NCBI GenBank assembly: GCA_009783565.1
Contig: WRDF01000001.1
Coordinates: 1 to 64,000, forward strand
Reading direction: 5' to 3'
Origin: Rikenellaceae bacterium
Lineage (GTDB): Bacteria > Bacteroidota > Bacteroidia > Bacteroidales > Rikenellaceae
Length of the DNA stretch: 64,000 nucleotides
Positions 23,002-31,961 of the stretch are shown one piece after another; position 1 is the first letter of the stretch; each line of letters opens with the position of its first letter. The notes beneath the pieces are model-generated. The model did no database searches. It worked only from the letters and a program-made list of their open reading frames with translations, and was not told the DNA's origin. A program made the position numbers and the translations under genes.

Positions 23002-24261
23002 CTACTCTTTCAGCCGCCCCGCCAAACTGCCCGTCGATAGCGCTATCTGTATGTTGTACCCGCCCGTATCTCCGTCTATGTCGAGTACTTCGCCCGCGAA
23101 ATACAATCCGCGCACACGGCGCGACTGCAAAGTTTCGGGATCGACATCTTCGCACGACACCCCGCCCGCCGTGACTATCGCCTCCTCGAAAGGGCGGTAA
23201 TCGGCGACCGGCAGCCGCCATTCTTTCAGCAGCGCAATGAGCCGCCCGCGCTGCTCGTCGGTGAGGCGCGACACGTAATCACGCAGGCGGATTCCGGTCA
23301 TCTCCGCGAACGGTTCGACCATCGGGCGCGGCAACAGTTTGCGCATCAATTCGCCGCACGTGCCGTCTTCGGGCAGGTCAGCGATCTCACGCTCGATGCG
23401 CTCGGCAAGCATCTCAGGCGTAAGAGCGGATTTCAGGTCGATGACAAGCTCGACCGTACGCCCGTCGATAAGCGCATCTACCGCACGGCGGCTCACGCGC
23501 AGCACCACCGCGCCGTCCAGCCCGCGCCCCGTGAAGTCCATCTCGCCGAACTCCTCCTGCACCACCTCGTCATCCACCACGAGCTGCACCGCAACGTTTT
23601 TCAGATGCACGCCCACAAGCTTTTGCACTACGGCTGCCGCATCTCCTCCGGCTACGAGCGGAACGAGCGCCGGCCGCACCTCCTCGATGCGATGCCCCGC
23701 GTCGTGCGCCCACAGGTATCCGTCGCCGGTCGAGCCTGTCAGAGGGTACGACACGCCACCCGTCGCAATGATCACGTTCGCAGCCTCTATATTGCGCGGA
23801 TAGCCTTTTTTCGTCACTATCCGCACCCCGCGCACGCGCCCCGCAACGACCACCAGACCCACCACGCGCGTGTTGAGCATTATCTCGCAGTCACCCTCGT
23901 CCTTCGCCCAGTCGGCCAGCGCATCGGCCACATCCCACGCCTTCCCGCTTTCGGGATAGAGCCTGTCACCGCGTTCTTCGACAAGTTTCACGCCCAACTT
24001 GCGGAAAAACGACGGCACGGCACGATTGTCGAACGAGCGCAGCGAAGGCTCGAAAAACGCGGCGTTGGCGCGCACGTGTTCCAGAAACTCCTCGCGTGGC
24101 TTGGTGTTCGTAACGTTACACCGTCCTTTGCCGGAGATGCGTATTTTGCGTCCCGTTTTTTCCATTTTTTCTACGACCAGTACACGCCGCCCCGCTCGCG
24201 CCGCAACACCCGCCGCCATCATTCCCGCCGCTCCCGCGCCTATCACTATTACATCGTACAT
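23002..24261 (-). CDS. HI0933/YhiN-family FAD-dependent oxidoreductase
   Basis: 419 residues from MYDVIVIGAGAAGMMAAGVAA, which is the Rossmann FAD-binding motif and fixes the start. Other family marks are VVEKMEKTGRKIRISGKGRCNVTN, IATGGVSYPLTGSTGDGY and a C-terminal AGEVLDIDGDTGGYNIQ with ALSTGSLAGR. It is a flavoprotein of the HI0933 family with no firmly established substrate. Upstream lies a duplicated 41-bp hairpin-bearing sequence shared with the divergent nusB gene. Confidence 0.85.
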   Translation of the reverse strand: MYDVIVIGAGAAGMMAAGVAARAGRRVLVVEKMEKTGRKIRISGKGRCNVTNTKPREEFLEHVRANAAFFEPSLRSFDNRAVPSFFRKLGVKLVEERGDRLYPESGKAWDVADALADWAKDEGDCEIMLNTRVVGLVVVAGRVRGVRIVTKKGYPRNIEAANVIIATGGVSYPLTGSTGDGYLWAHDAGHRIEEVRPALVPLVAGGDAAAVVQKLVGVHLKNVAVQLVVDDEVVQEEFGEMDFTGRGLDGAVVLRVSRRAVDALIDGRTVELVIDLKSALTPEMLAERIEREIADLPEDGTCGELMRKLLPRPMVEPFAEMTGIRLRDYVSRLTDEQRGRLIALLKEWRLPVADYRPFEEAIVTAGGVSCEDVDPETLQSRRVRGLYFAGEVLDIDGDTGGYNIQIALSTGSLAGRLKE

Positions 24262-24275
24262 GGTCTCAAATTTCA

Positions 24276-24369
24276 GAAAAAAGTGCCTCGCGGCACTCGC
24301 ATGAATCACTTTGCTTGTGCAAAAATACGAAAAAAGTGCCTCGCGGCACTCGCATGAATCACTTTGCTT
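24276..24369. repeat. 41-bp tandem duplication in the divergent promoter region
   Basis: 24276-24316 and 24329-24369 are identical over 41 bases with a 53-base period. Each copy has a GTGCC-TCGC-GGCAC hairpin and ends in CACTTTGCTT. Immediately after it, TAACTTTG at 24382-24389 fits the -7 consensus for nusB. Confidence 0.8.
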
Positions 24370-24417
24370 ATTAAAAAGTTATAACTTTGTACTCCTAAAC
24401 GTTCTGAAAACCCATCT

Positions 24418-25356
24418 ATGCTAAGCCGGAGATTACTCAGGATAAAGGTCATGAAGACCCTCTACTCGCACTTCAAATCGGAATCGGATTCGGTTGCCGC
24501 GACGGAAAAAAATCTCATCGCGAGCGTCGACCGCACCTACGACCTCTATCTGCAAATGCTTTGGCTCATCGTCGAGGTGGCACGGTATGCCGAAAAACGC
24601 ATAGAACTCGGACGACGCAAGAAACTTCCGACGGCCGAAGACCTGAACCCCAACACGAAGTTCATCGACAACGAGGTGATGCGGCAAATCGAGCGCAGTG
24701 AAACGTTGCTCGACCTGCTCGAAAAGCGACGGCTGGGCTGGGTGACACACCCAGAACTTATCAAGAGCCTTTACGCGGCGATGACCGAGAGCGATTATTA
24801 TATTAAGTATATGTCGTCGGGCGACGGGTCGTATCGCGAAGCATTGCAGTTCGTTGAAGATTTTTACACCCAAACGGTCGAGGACAACGAGACGGTCGAG
24901 GAAACGGTGGAAGAGCAGTCTATTTTATGGGCGGACGATGTCGATTTTGCGCTTTTTCTGGTCGTGCGCACGCTCGACGCATTCCGCCCGACACAGCGTG
25001 AGATTCCGCTTTTGCCGCAATTCAAGAACGACGACGACAAGGCTTTTGCGCCCGAACTTCTTCGCCTTACATTGCGTAATTACGACGAATATCTGAGCTA
25101 TCTCGACGAATTCACGCAAAATTGGGACGTGGAGCGCATAGCGTTCACCGACAATATAATAATGGCGGCGGCAATCGCCGAGCTGGTCGGCTTTCCGTCG
25201 ATACCGGTGAAAGTTACGCTCGACGAATTTATCGAGATCGCGAAATTTTACAGCACGCGCGGCAGCAGCACGTTCGTGAACGGAATTCTGGATAAGGTCA
25301 TCGAGCGGCTGTCGGCAGAGGATAAGATCGCGAAAGTCGGTCGAGGGCTGCTGTAA
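24418..25356 (+). CDS. nusB: Transcription antitermination factor NusB
   Basis: 312 residues, the long Bacteroidota form of NusB (E. coli NusB is 139). The N-terminus MLSRRLLRIKVMKTLYSHF is typical. A long helical insertion with an acidic segment (TVEDNETVEETVEEQ) precedes the conserved C-terminal part (ERIAFTDNIIMAAAIAELVGFPSIPVKVTLDEFIEIAKFYS, then GSSTFVNGILDKV). NusB binds boxA RNA with NusE to support rRNA transcription. Confidence 0.9.
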   Translation: MLSRRLLRIKVMKTLYSHFKSESDSVAATEKNLIASVDRTYDLYLQMLWLIVEVARYAEKRIELGRRKKLPTAEDLNPNTKFIDNEVMRQIERSETLLDLLEKRRLGWVTHPELIKSLYAAMTESDYYIKYMSSGDGSYREALQFVEDFYTQTVEDNETVEETVEEQSILWADDVDFALFLVVRTLDAFRPTQREIPLLPQFKNDDDKAFAPELLRLTLRNYDEYLSYLDEFTQNWDVERIAFTDNIIMAAAIAELVGFPSIPVKVTLDEFIEIAKFYSTRGSSTFVNGILDKVIERLSAEDKIAKVGRGLL

Positions 25357-25400
25357 TCAATTACGAATTACCTGCCGGCAAAGTAATTAATTGATTGAAA

Positions 25401-25463
25401 ATTCGTAATTCGTAATTCGTAATTCGTAATTCGTAATTCGTAATTCGTAATTCGTAATTCGTA
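25401..25463 (+). repeat. Heptamer tandem repeat (ATTCGTA)x9 upstream of queD
   Basis: Nine perfect consecutive ATTCGTA units (63 bases) and one degenerate unit, ending 10 bases before the queD ATG. Relics of the same motif occur near 54280-54332 and 61500. Copy-number change would alter promoter or leader length. Confidence 0.9.
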
Positions 25464-25473
25464 ATTGTAAAAT

Positions 25474-25920
25474 ATGATTCGTTTGACCAGAGAATTCAGT
25501 TTCGAGATGTCGCACGTTCTGGGCGGCTACGACGGTTCGTGCAGCGAGATTCACGGGCACTCGTACCGCCTTTTCGTGACGGTGAAGGGCGTGCCGTCTG
25601 CCGATCCCGCCGACCCGAAATTGGGCATGGTTACGGATTTCGGGATGCTGAAACGCACGATAGAGGAGCTTGTGGTCAGCGTGTACGACCATTCGTTCAT
25701 TATACGCGAAACGCCTGCCGATGCCGAGTTCGTGGCGGCGTTGCGCCGTCGTTTCACGCGCATACATGTCGTCGGGTGGCAGCCCACGTGCGAGAATATT
25801 CTTGTGCATCTGGCCGCTATGATAGTCCCTGCACTTCCGTCAGGCGTCGCGCTCCACTCGCTGCGTTTGCACGAGACGGCAAACTCGTTCGCCGAGTGGT
25901 TTGCGGAGGATCAAGTTTAG
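25474..25920 (+). CDS. queD: 6-pyruvoyltetrahydropterin synthase/QueD-family protein
   Basis: 148 residues. The zinc-binding histidines are in FEMSHVL and EIHGHSY. A Cys precedes the second motif (CSEIHGHSY). MVTDFGMLK, the catalytic-type YDHSFI and PTCENILVHLA are family features, and LRLHETANSFAEW ends the fold. It likely makes 6-carboxytetrahydropterin on the path to queuosine, or a related pterin. The next gene starts eight bases later. Confidence 0.85.
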   Translation: MIRLTREFSFEMSHVLGGYDGSCSEIHGHSYRLFVTVKGVPSADPADPKLGMVTDFGMLKRTIEELVVSVYDHSFIIRETPADAEFVAALRRRFTRIHVVGWQPTCENILVHLAAMIVPALPSGVALHSLRLHETANSFAEWFAEDQV

Positions 25921-25927
25921 GGAGAGT

Positions 25928-26932
25928 ATGACGCGCGAGAAGCTGACCGACATATTCGCCGCGTTGGGCGAGCGGCTGAAAGACTTTGGCGCGACGCACG
26001 AAACGGCAGCGGTTATCGAACGCGCTACGGCCGCGAACGGTTGGTTCACGCGTGCCGACATCGTGCGGGCGGTGGAGGCAATCCGCAGCCGGATGCTGGA
26101 ACGTGCGAAGTTAGAGCAATGGCTGGCCGACTACCCGCAACTGCCTGTCGCCCGGCCGCGAACCGTCGGCGTTATCATGGCCGGCAACCTGCCGCTGGTC
26201 GGATTTTTCGACCTGCTGTGCACACTCACCGCCGGTCATGCGTGCCGCTATAAACCGGCGGCGAAAGACAGCGTGCTGACGGACTATATCGTGGCGCAAC
26301 TGCGAGAAGTTTGGCCGCAAGTTCCGGTGGAAAAATACACAGACCAGCCGTTAGACGCGGTGATAGCGACGGGCGGCGACAATGCGTGGCGCGTGTTTCG
26401 CGCGCGGTTCGGCGGTATTCCGGCGATTTTTCGCGGCAACCGCACGTCGGTCGCGCTGCTTGCGGGCGATGAAACGACGGGGGAACTCGAAGCCCTCGCG
26501 GAAGATGTTTTTTCATATTCCGGGCTGGGTTGCCGCAATGTGAGCAAGCTGTTGTTGCCGCGCGGGTATGACGTTGCGCGTCTTGTCGAGGCGCTGGATC
26601 GCCACCCGATGCCGAACGATAAATACCGCAACAACTTCGTGCAACGCTCGGCGGTGCTCAGAATGCAGCAGATAGACCACATAAGCGGCTCGTTTTTCCT
26701 GTTACGTGAGGACAAAGCGTTTCCGTCGGCAATTTCGGAAATCACGTTTTCGTTCTACGACACACGGGAGGAGGCGCTCGCATGGCTCACGGCGCACGAC
26801 GACGAAATACAGTGCGTTGTCGGTCGCCGCGTGACGCATCCGCGCTCGACGGAGTTCGGCGGCAGTCAATCCCCCACCCTGCTCGACTACCCCGACGGAG
26901 CGGACGTAATGCAATTTTTGTCTGAAATATGA
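25928..26932 (+). CDS. Acyl-CoA reductase-like protein (LuxC family)
   Basis: 334 residues, start ATG at 25928. It resembles the short acyl-CoA reductase/LuxC-type proteins common in Bacteroidota. It has a nucleotide-binding-like GVIMAGNLPLVGFFDLLCTLTAG, IATGGDNAWRVF, RGNRTSVALLAG and a catalytic-type cysteine in YSGLGCRNVSKLLLP. A reductase acting on an acyl-CoA or acyl-protein thioester is the likely activity. The fold is the aldehyde dehydrogenase type. It overlaps lpxB by four bases (ATGA), so they are co-translated. Confidence 0.75.
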   Translation: MTREKLTDIFAALGERLKDFGATHETAAVIERATAANGWFTRADIVRAVEAIRSRMLERAKLEQWLADYPQLPVARPRTVGVIMAGNLPLVGFFDLLCTLTAGHACRYKPAAKDSVLTDYIVAQLREVWPQVPVEKYTDQPLDAVIATGGDNAWRVFRARFGGIPAIFRGNRTSVALLAGDETTGELEALAEDVFSYSGLGCRNVSKLLLPRGYDVARLVEALDRHPMPNDKYRNNFVQRSAVLRMQQIDHISGSFFLLREDKAFPSAISEITFSFYDTREEALAWLTAHDDEIQCVVGRRVTHPRSTEFGGSQSPTLLDYPDGADVMQFLSEI

Positions 26933-28077
26933 AGTATTACATCATAGCAGGCGAGGCATCGGGCGATCTGCACGGTGCGAACCTTATGCGCGGTATCCTG
27001 AAAAACGACCCGCAGGCGGAGTTCCGGTTCTGGGGCGGCGACCGTATGGCGGCGGTGGGCGGCGAGCAGAACCTCGCACAGCACTATAAAAACCTGTCGT
27101 TCTTCGGGTTCGTCGGCGTGGTGAAACACCTGCCCGACATTCTCGGCCAGCTGAGAGAGTGCAAGGCCGACATAATGTCGTATAGCCCTGATGTTCTGGT
27201 ACTTATCGATTATCCGGGCTTCAACCTGCGGATGGCGAAATTTGCGCACGGCAAGGGAGTAAAGGTGTTTTATTACATCGCGCCGAAGGTGTGGGCGTGG
27301 AAAGAGAGCCGCGTGCGGCAGTTGCGCAAATACGTCGACCGGCTGTTCATAATTTTTCCGTTCGAGGTCGATTATTTCGCCGAGCGCGGAGTGGCGGCAG
27401 AATATAAGGGCAATCCGCTGGTCGATGAAATTAAAGCGCGTAAAGCTAAACGGCCGTCGCGCGAAAAATTTCTGGCGCAAAACGGCCTCGCCGACGACCG
27501 GCCTTTGGTGGCGCTGCTGGCGGGAAGCCGCCGCAGCGAAATACGCTACAACCTGCCGTTCATGGCAGAGCTTGCGCACCGGTTTCCCGAATACAAATTC
27601 GTGATCGCGGGCGTGCCGTGGCTCGACCGCGCGGAATACGACGCTATCGTGGGCAGCAGCGACGTGGGGTTTGTGTGCGACAGGACATATGAGTTGCTCG
27701 CTTACTCGGAGGCGGCGGTCATTACGTCGGGTACGGCGACCCTGGAAGCTGCTTTGATAGGCACACCCGAAATGGTATGCTACCGCACCGACCATGTGTC
27801 GATGAACATAGGACGTATCATCCTTAAAATCAGGTTTATTTCGCTCGTGAACCTGATCATGGACCGTGAAGTGGTGCGCGAACTCATCCAGTGGGACATG
27901 ACGATGCCCAAGGCGGTCGCCGAGTTGCGCGCTATTCTGCCGGGCGGCGAGAGACGCGAGAAAATGCTCGAAGATTTCGCTAAATTGCGTCGGTTGGTCG
28001 GCCCTGCCGGAGCTTCCGAGCGCATCGCCGCACGGATGGTTGAAATATTGAATGAATTAAAACCAAAACTCACATAA
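26929..28077 (+). CDS. lpxB: Lipid-A-disaccharide synthase
   Basis: 382 residues, the usual length. It condenses UDP-2,3-diacylglucosamine with lipid X at the inner membrane. The GT19 signatures are present: YYIIAGEASGDLHGANL at the N-terminus, FRFWGGDRMAAVGG, VLIDYPGFNLRMAK, YYIAPKVWAWKESRV, LLAGSRRSEI and ITSGTATLEAALIGTPEMVCYR. It starts inside the stop of the reductase gene and is followed five bases later by a GH88-like gene. Confidence 0.95.
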   Translation: MKYYIIAGEASGDLHGANLMRGILKNDPQAEFRFWGGDRMAAVGGEQNLAQHYKNLSFFGFVGVVKHLPDILGQLRECKADIMSYSPDVLVLIDYPGFNLRMAKFAHGKGVKVFYYIAPKVWAWKESRVRQLRKYVDRLFIIFPFEVDYFAERGVAAEYKGNPLVDEIKARKAKRPSREKFLAQNGLADDRPLVALLAGSRRSEIRYNLPFMAELAHRFPEYKFVIAGVPWLDRAEYDAIVGSSDVGFVCDRTYELLAYSEAAVITSGTATLEAALIGTPEMVCYRTDHVSMNIGRIILKIRFISLVNLIMDREVVRELIQWDMTMPKAVAELRAILPGGERREKMLEDFAKLRRLVGPAGASERIAARMVEILNELKPKLT

Positions 28078-28081
28078 AACT

Positions 28082-29245
28082 ATGAAAAAATTATTCTTTG
28101 CAGCATTCTTTGCTCTTATCTTCGCCGCTTGCGGCAACCGGCACAATGCCTCGGAAATGGAACTGCTGATCGATCGGAACATGCAACTTGCCATCGAACA
28201 GTATAAATACATGAGCACGCTGCTGCCGCCCGACAGACTTCCGATGAGCTATGAAAACGGCGAATTCAAAACATCCGGCACGGGATGGTGGTGCAGCGGG
28301 TTCTATCCCGGCACGCTGTGGTATCTCTACGAATATTCGGGCGACGAGCAGCTGCTTGCCGAAGCCATACGCAGCACCGAACTGCTTGAAAAAGAACAAT
28401 ATAACACGCGTACGCACGATTTGGGTTTCATGCTTTTTTGCAGCTACGGTCATGCTTACCGACTTACGGGAAACCCCGCATATAAAGAGGTCATAATGAC
28501 CGGCAGCGAATCGCTGTCATCGCGCTACAACCACACGATCGGCGCTATCCGTTCGTGGGATTTCGGCACGTGGCAGTTTCCGGTGATAATCGACAATATG
28601 ATGAACCTCGAAATGCTGACGTGGGCTACGCGCGAGTCGCGCAACCCGCGATTCCATGAGATAGCCGTCACACATGCCGACAAGACGCTCGCAAACCACT
28701 TTCGTCCCGATGCCAGCAGCTATCACGTGATAGACTACGACCGCGAGAGCGGCGAGCGGGTGGGTGCACACACATGGCAGGGCTACTCGGACGATTCGTC
28801 ATGGGCGCGCGGACAAGCATGGGGCCTGTACGGCTACACGATGATGTCCCGCGAGACGGGCGATCGGGCATATCTGGACCATGCACGCCGGATTGCTGAC
28901 TTTATGCTCGGCCATCCGAATATGCCCGACGATCTGATCCCGTACTGGGATTTCAACGCTCCCGACATTCCCGACACTTCGCGCGATGCATCGGCCGCCG
29001 CTGTCACGGCTTCGGCGCTGGTCGAACTGTCGTCGCTGGCAAATGAACCGCGCTATCTCGATGCCGCGCGTACGATTGTCAAAACCCTCTCTACGCCGAC
29101 CTATCTCGCCGAAGCGGGTACGAACGGCGGGTTTATCCTTAAACAGAGCGTCGGTGCGATGCCTTTCAACAGCGAGGTAGATGTGCCTCTCACCTATGCC
29201 GACTACTATTTTGTAGAGGCGATGATGAGGCTGCGCGGGTTGTAA
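28082..29245 (+). CDS. GH88-family unsaturated glucuronyl hydrolase (lipoprotein)
   Basis: 387 residues with a lipoprotein signal (ALIFAACGN). Its (alpha/alpha)6-barrel features match unsaturated glucuronyl hydrolases: SGTGWWCSGFYPGTLWYLYEY, the aspartate in RTHDLGFMLFCSYG, IIDNMMNLEMLTWA with the second catalytic-type Asp, DDSSWARGQAWGLYGY and PYWDFNAPDIPDTSRDASAAA. It removes unsaturated uronic acid from oligosaccharides released by polysaccharide lyases from host glycosaminoglycans or plant/gut glycans. No lyase or SusCD pair is adjacent, so it is an orphan here. Confidence 0.85.
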   Translation: MKKLFFAAFFALIFAACGNRHNASEMELLIDRNMQLAIEQYKYMSTLLPPDRLPMSYENGEFKTSGTGWWCSGFYPGTLWYLYEYSGDEQLLAEAIRSTELLEKEQYNTRTHDLGFMLFCSYGHAYRLTGNPAYKEVIMTGSESLSSRYNHTIGAIRSWDFGTWQFPVIIDNMMNLEMLTWATRESRNPRFHEIAVTHADKTLANHFRPDASSYHVIDYDRESGERVGAHTWQGYSDDSSWARGQAWGLYGYTMMSRETGDRAYLDHARRIADFMLGHPNMPDDLIPYWDFNAPDIPDTSRDASAAAVTASALVELSSLANEPRYLDAARTIVKTLSTPTYLAEAGTNGGFILKQSVGAMPFNSEVDVPLTYADYYFVEAMMRLRGL

Positions 29246-29289
29246 AGATGTTTGTCATTGCGGCCCCCGAGCCACATCTCACATTGGAT

Positions 29290-29367
29290 CGTCATTGCGA
29301 GCCTGAAAGGCGAAGCAATCCATCGTTTTTCTGGATTGCTTCGGGTCTTACAACCCTCGCAATGACG
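29290..29367. repeat. Dispersed palindromic repeat, A family
   Basis: CGTCATTGCGAGCCTGAAAGG-CGAAGCAATCC ... GGATTGCTTCGGG ... CTCGCAATGACG, a long imperfect inverted repeat in the spacer after the GH88 gene. Near-identical copies are at 38354 and 53678. Confidence 0.75.
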
Positions 29368-29416
29368 ATTGCATTCACCTTTCCGTATATTTGCAAAACG
29401 AACCCAGCAAGATATT

Positions 29417-29848
29417 ATGAAAGCTGTCAAATTTTTTCTTATTGCGTTGTCGGCGATATTGCTCTGCACCTGTGCGAGCACGAGCAAACACAAGTATGAG
29501 GGTGAGATTTTCGAGATTTCTTCCCCGCGTCTCGGCGAAGAAATGCCCAAATTCAGGGGCGACGATTGGAGAACTTTTCGGGCATGGGTGGGCAGAAATG
29601 TCATCTATCCGCAAGATTTGCAACGGAGTGGTGCTGAGGGGACTGTGATTCTCTCGTTCGTAATCGAAAGAGATGGCCGGTTGAGCAATATCCAAATACT
29701 CAACAGTTCTGGTTACAATTCACTTGATACCCAGGCAGTGCGCACAGTACGCTCATCACCGCGCTGGGAGCCGGGAAGACAAGACGGCAAACCTGTCAGG
29801 GTACAGTTCGTCGTACCGGTGATATTCGTAATGCCTAAAATAAAATAA
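29417..29848 (+). CDS. TonB C-terminal-domain lipoprotein (paralogue 2)
   Basis: 143 residues from MKAVKFFLIALSAILLCTCAS, the lipoprotein signal that fixes the start. The TonB_C-like domain follows: EEMPKFRGDDWRTFRAWVGR, VILSFVIERDGRLSNIQIL, VRSSPRWEPGRQDGKPVRV. It is closely related to the genes at 18810 and 32490 and to the C-terminal half of 29972, which lies 123 bases downstream. There is no membrane helix besides the signal. Role unknown; possibly an envelope accessory rather than an energy transducer. Confidence 0.75.
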   Translation: MKAVKFFLIALSAILLCTCASTSKHKYEGEIFEISSPRLGEEMPKFRGDDWRTFRAWVGRNVIYPQDLQRSGAEGTVILSFVIERDGRLSNIQILNSSGYNSLDTQAVRTVRSSPRWEPGRQDGKPVRVQFVVPVIFVMPKIK

Positions 29849-29860
29849 GCGTTATTGATA

Positions 29861-29891
29861 ATTGTTTTTCAAATTGTTTTTCGTACATTTG
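29861..29891 (+). promoter_or_regulatory. Promoter of the TonB-like gene
   Basis: ATTG (29861-29864), 19 bases, TACATTTG (29884-29891), leaving an ~80-base leader before the ATG at 29972. Confidence 0.55.
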
Positions 29892-29971
29892 CGGATAATA
29901 ACGCAGCCGTCCGAAACGTTTAATATGTAAAGCAAAGGACAGACAGCATAAAACCACAAAAAACGACAGTC

Positions 29972-30661
29972 ATGGAAGCCAAGAAATCTCAAAAAGCAAA
30001 CCTTGAAGGCAAGAGAACAATCTTCTTGCAAATCGGATTTTGCGTTTCGTTAGGGCTTATGATATTGGTTTTCGGCTTCGGTCAGGGCACGAAAATCATT
30101 CCCGACCTCTCACCGCAGGAGGAGTTCATCCCCGTAGAGACAATCGAAGTCACGCGCCAAGACCCTCTCCAACCGCAAGTCCCAACGCCCGCTCAGGCAC
30201 TCTCCGTACTTTCGGAAGTCATCAGGATCGTGGATAACGAAACCAAAATCGAAGTGACGCAGGTATTTGCCGAGTTCGACGATGCGCTGGCGTTCAACGA
30301 TGCTCCTACGTCGGGCGTAGAAGTTTTACACGGGTTCGACGACGACCTCTTCTTTTCTGCCGAATTCATGCCGAAGTTTCAGGGTGGAGACCTCGCGACA
30401 TTTCGGAACTGGGTACAATCGAGAACAGTTTTTCCGCCCATGGCCCAATCGATGGGGATTTCAGGTACGGTTACAGTCCAATTCGTAATTGAGAGAGACG
30501 GTTCACTCACCAACATCGAGGTGATAAACAGCCCCGACTCGATGCTCGACAACGAAGCATTGCGTGTTCTGCGCCAATCGCCGCGTTGGGAGCCCGGGAA
30601 ACAAGGCGAGATACCTGTCAGGGTAGTATTCACCATGCCCATAGCGTTCGTACTGCAATAG
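29972..30661 (+). CDS. TonB-family protein with N-terminal membrane anchor
   Basis: 229 residues. It has a cytoplasmic basic N-terminus, one membrane segment (about 18-38, IFLQIGFCVSLGLMILVFGF), and a periplasmic linker with P/Q content and acidic stretches. The C-terminal TonB domain follows: AEFMPKFQGGDLATFRNWV, VTVQFVIERDGSLTNIEVI, LRQSPRWEPGKQGEIPVRV. This is the full TonB architecture, so it may couple the proton-motive force to outer-membrane receptors. ExbB/ExbD are not nearby. The domain closely matches its lipoprotein neighbours. Confidence 0.8.
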   Translation: MEAKKSQKANLEGKRTIFLQIGFCVSLGLMILVFGFGQGTKIIPDLSPQEEFIPVETIEVTRQDPLQPQVPTPAQALSVLSEVIRIVDNETKIEVTQVFAEFDDALAFNDAPTSGVEVLHGFDDDLFFSAEFMPKFQGGDLATFRNWVQSRTVFPPMAQSMGISGTVTVQFVIERDGSLTNIEVINSPDSMLDNEALRVLRQSPRWEPGKQGEIPVRVVFTMPIAFVLQ

Positions 30662-30711
30662 TGGGATAAGTGCGCCGGATTTTTATAGCATAATGTTAAT
30701 ACTGCATTTAA

Positions 30712-30740
30712 AAAGGGTATCCTGATTCGGGATGCCCTTT
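30712..30740 (+). terminator. Intrinsic terminator after the TonB-like gene
   Basis: AAAGGGTATCC / GGGATGCCCTTT, an 11-bp stem (one G-T pair) followed by ATTTTATTTC. It lies between the TonB stop and the hflX start at 30759 and argues against an earlier hflX start. Confidence 0.8.
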
Positions 30741-30758
30741 ATTTTATTTCGAAAAAAT

Positions 30759-31961
30759 ATGACAGAAATACTAAACACTGATATACAACCGGATACGTCG
30801 AAGGCCGTGCTCGCATCGGTCATCCGCGACCGGCAAGACGAACGGCAGGTCGCCGAATATCTCGACGAACTGGAATTTCTGGCCGAAACGGCAGGGATTA
30901 CTACTGTCGCACGTTTCACTCAACGTTTGTCCACTCCCTCGTCGAGCCTTTACATGGGCACGGGCAAGATGGAAGAGATTGCGGCATACATCGAGGAGCA
31001 CGGGGTGGGAACGGTAATTTTCGACGACGAACTCACGCCATCGCAAACACGCAACGTCGAGAAGGCACTGAAATGCCGCATCCTCGACCGCACAAGCCTG
31101 ATCCTCAGTATTTTCGTTCAACGCGCCCAGACCGCCTACGCCAAGACACAAGTGCAACTGGCGCAACTGGAATATCAGCTTCCGCGCCTTACGGGTCTGT
31201 GGACGCACCTTGAACGTCAGCGCGGTGGCACGGGGACGCGCGGCGGAGCGGGCGAGCGTGAGATTGAGACCGACCGCCGCGTAATACGCCAACGCATCGC
31301 AAGGTTAAAAGAGGAACTGAAAAAGATCGACCGTCAGATGGCCGTACAACGTTCGGGGCGCGGCGGCATGGTGCGCGTGTCGCTGGTGGGCTACACGAAC
31401 GTCGGCAAATCGACGCTGATGAACCTTATCAGTAAGAGCGACGTTTTTGCCGAGAACAAACTCTTCGCGACGCTCGACACGACGGTGCGCAAAGTAGTGT
31501 TGGACAATCTGCCGTTCCTGCTGTCGGACACCGTCGGGTTCATACGCAAACTGCCCACGCAGCTGGTCGAATCGTTCAAATCGACTTTGGACGAGGTGCG
31601 CGAGGCCGATCTGCTGTTGCACGTAGTGGATATTTCGCATCCGGGATTCGAAGACCAGATCGGCGTGGTGAAACGCACTTTGCAGGAAATAGGCGCGGGC
31701 GACAAGCCTGTCTTCCTCGTTTTCAACAAGATGGATGCCTACGCCCACGTCCACAAAGACGAGGATGACCTCACTCCGGCCACGCGCGAGAATATGACCT
31801 TAGGCGAGTTACAGCGCAGCTGGATCGCACGCGCCAACACTCCGTGCATTTTCATCTCGGCTCAGCAGCGCACGAACATCGACAAATTGCGCCGCGACCT
31901 CTACGGAATGGTGCGCGAGATTCATAGCGGCCGCTGGCCGTTCAATAATTTTCTTTATTAA
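30759..31961 (+). CDS. hflX: Ribosome-associated GTPase HflX
   Basis: 400 residues from MTEILNTDIQ. The N-terminal HflX domain has YMGTGKMEEI, VIFDDELTPSQTRN and ILDRTSLILSIFVQRAQT. A glycine-rich linker (RGGTGTRGGAGE) and coiled coil follow. The G domain has G1 GYTNVGKST, G3 DTVGFI and G4 NKMD. HflX splits stalled or inactive ribosomes. Its stop overlaps the next gene's start by one base. Confidence 0.95.
   Translation: MTEILNTDIQPDTSKAVLASVIRDRQDERQVAEYLDELEFLAETAGITTVARFTQRLSTPSSSLYMGTGKMEEIAAYIEEHGVGTVIFDDELTPSQTRNVEKALKCRILDRTSLILSIFVQRAQTAYAKTQVQLAQLEYQLPRLTGLWTHLERQRGGTGTRGGAGEREIETDRRVIRQRIARLKEELKKIDRQMAVQRSGRGGMVRVSLVGYTNVGKSTLMNLISKSDVFAENKLFATLDTTVRKVVLDNLPFLLSDTVGFIRKLPTQLVESFKSTLDEVREADLLLHVVDISHPGFEDQIGVVKRTLQEIGAGDKPVFLVFNKMDAYAHVHKDEDDLTPATRENMTLGELQRSWIARANTPCIFISAQQRTNIDKLRRDLYGMVREIHSGRWPFNNFLY

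Noticed and set aside
25401-25463. Heptamer array considered as a CRISPR array
   Set aside because: Units are 7 bases with no spacers, and there are no cas genes nearby.
26887-27795. ~300-codon minus-strand frame opposite lpxB
   Set aside because: lpxB on the plus strand has all GT19 motifs; the antisense product shows none and has no promoter.
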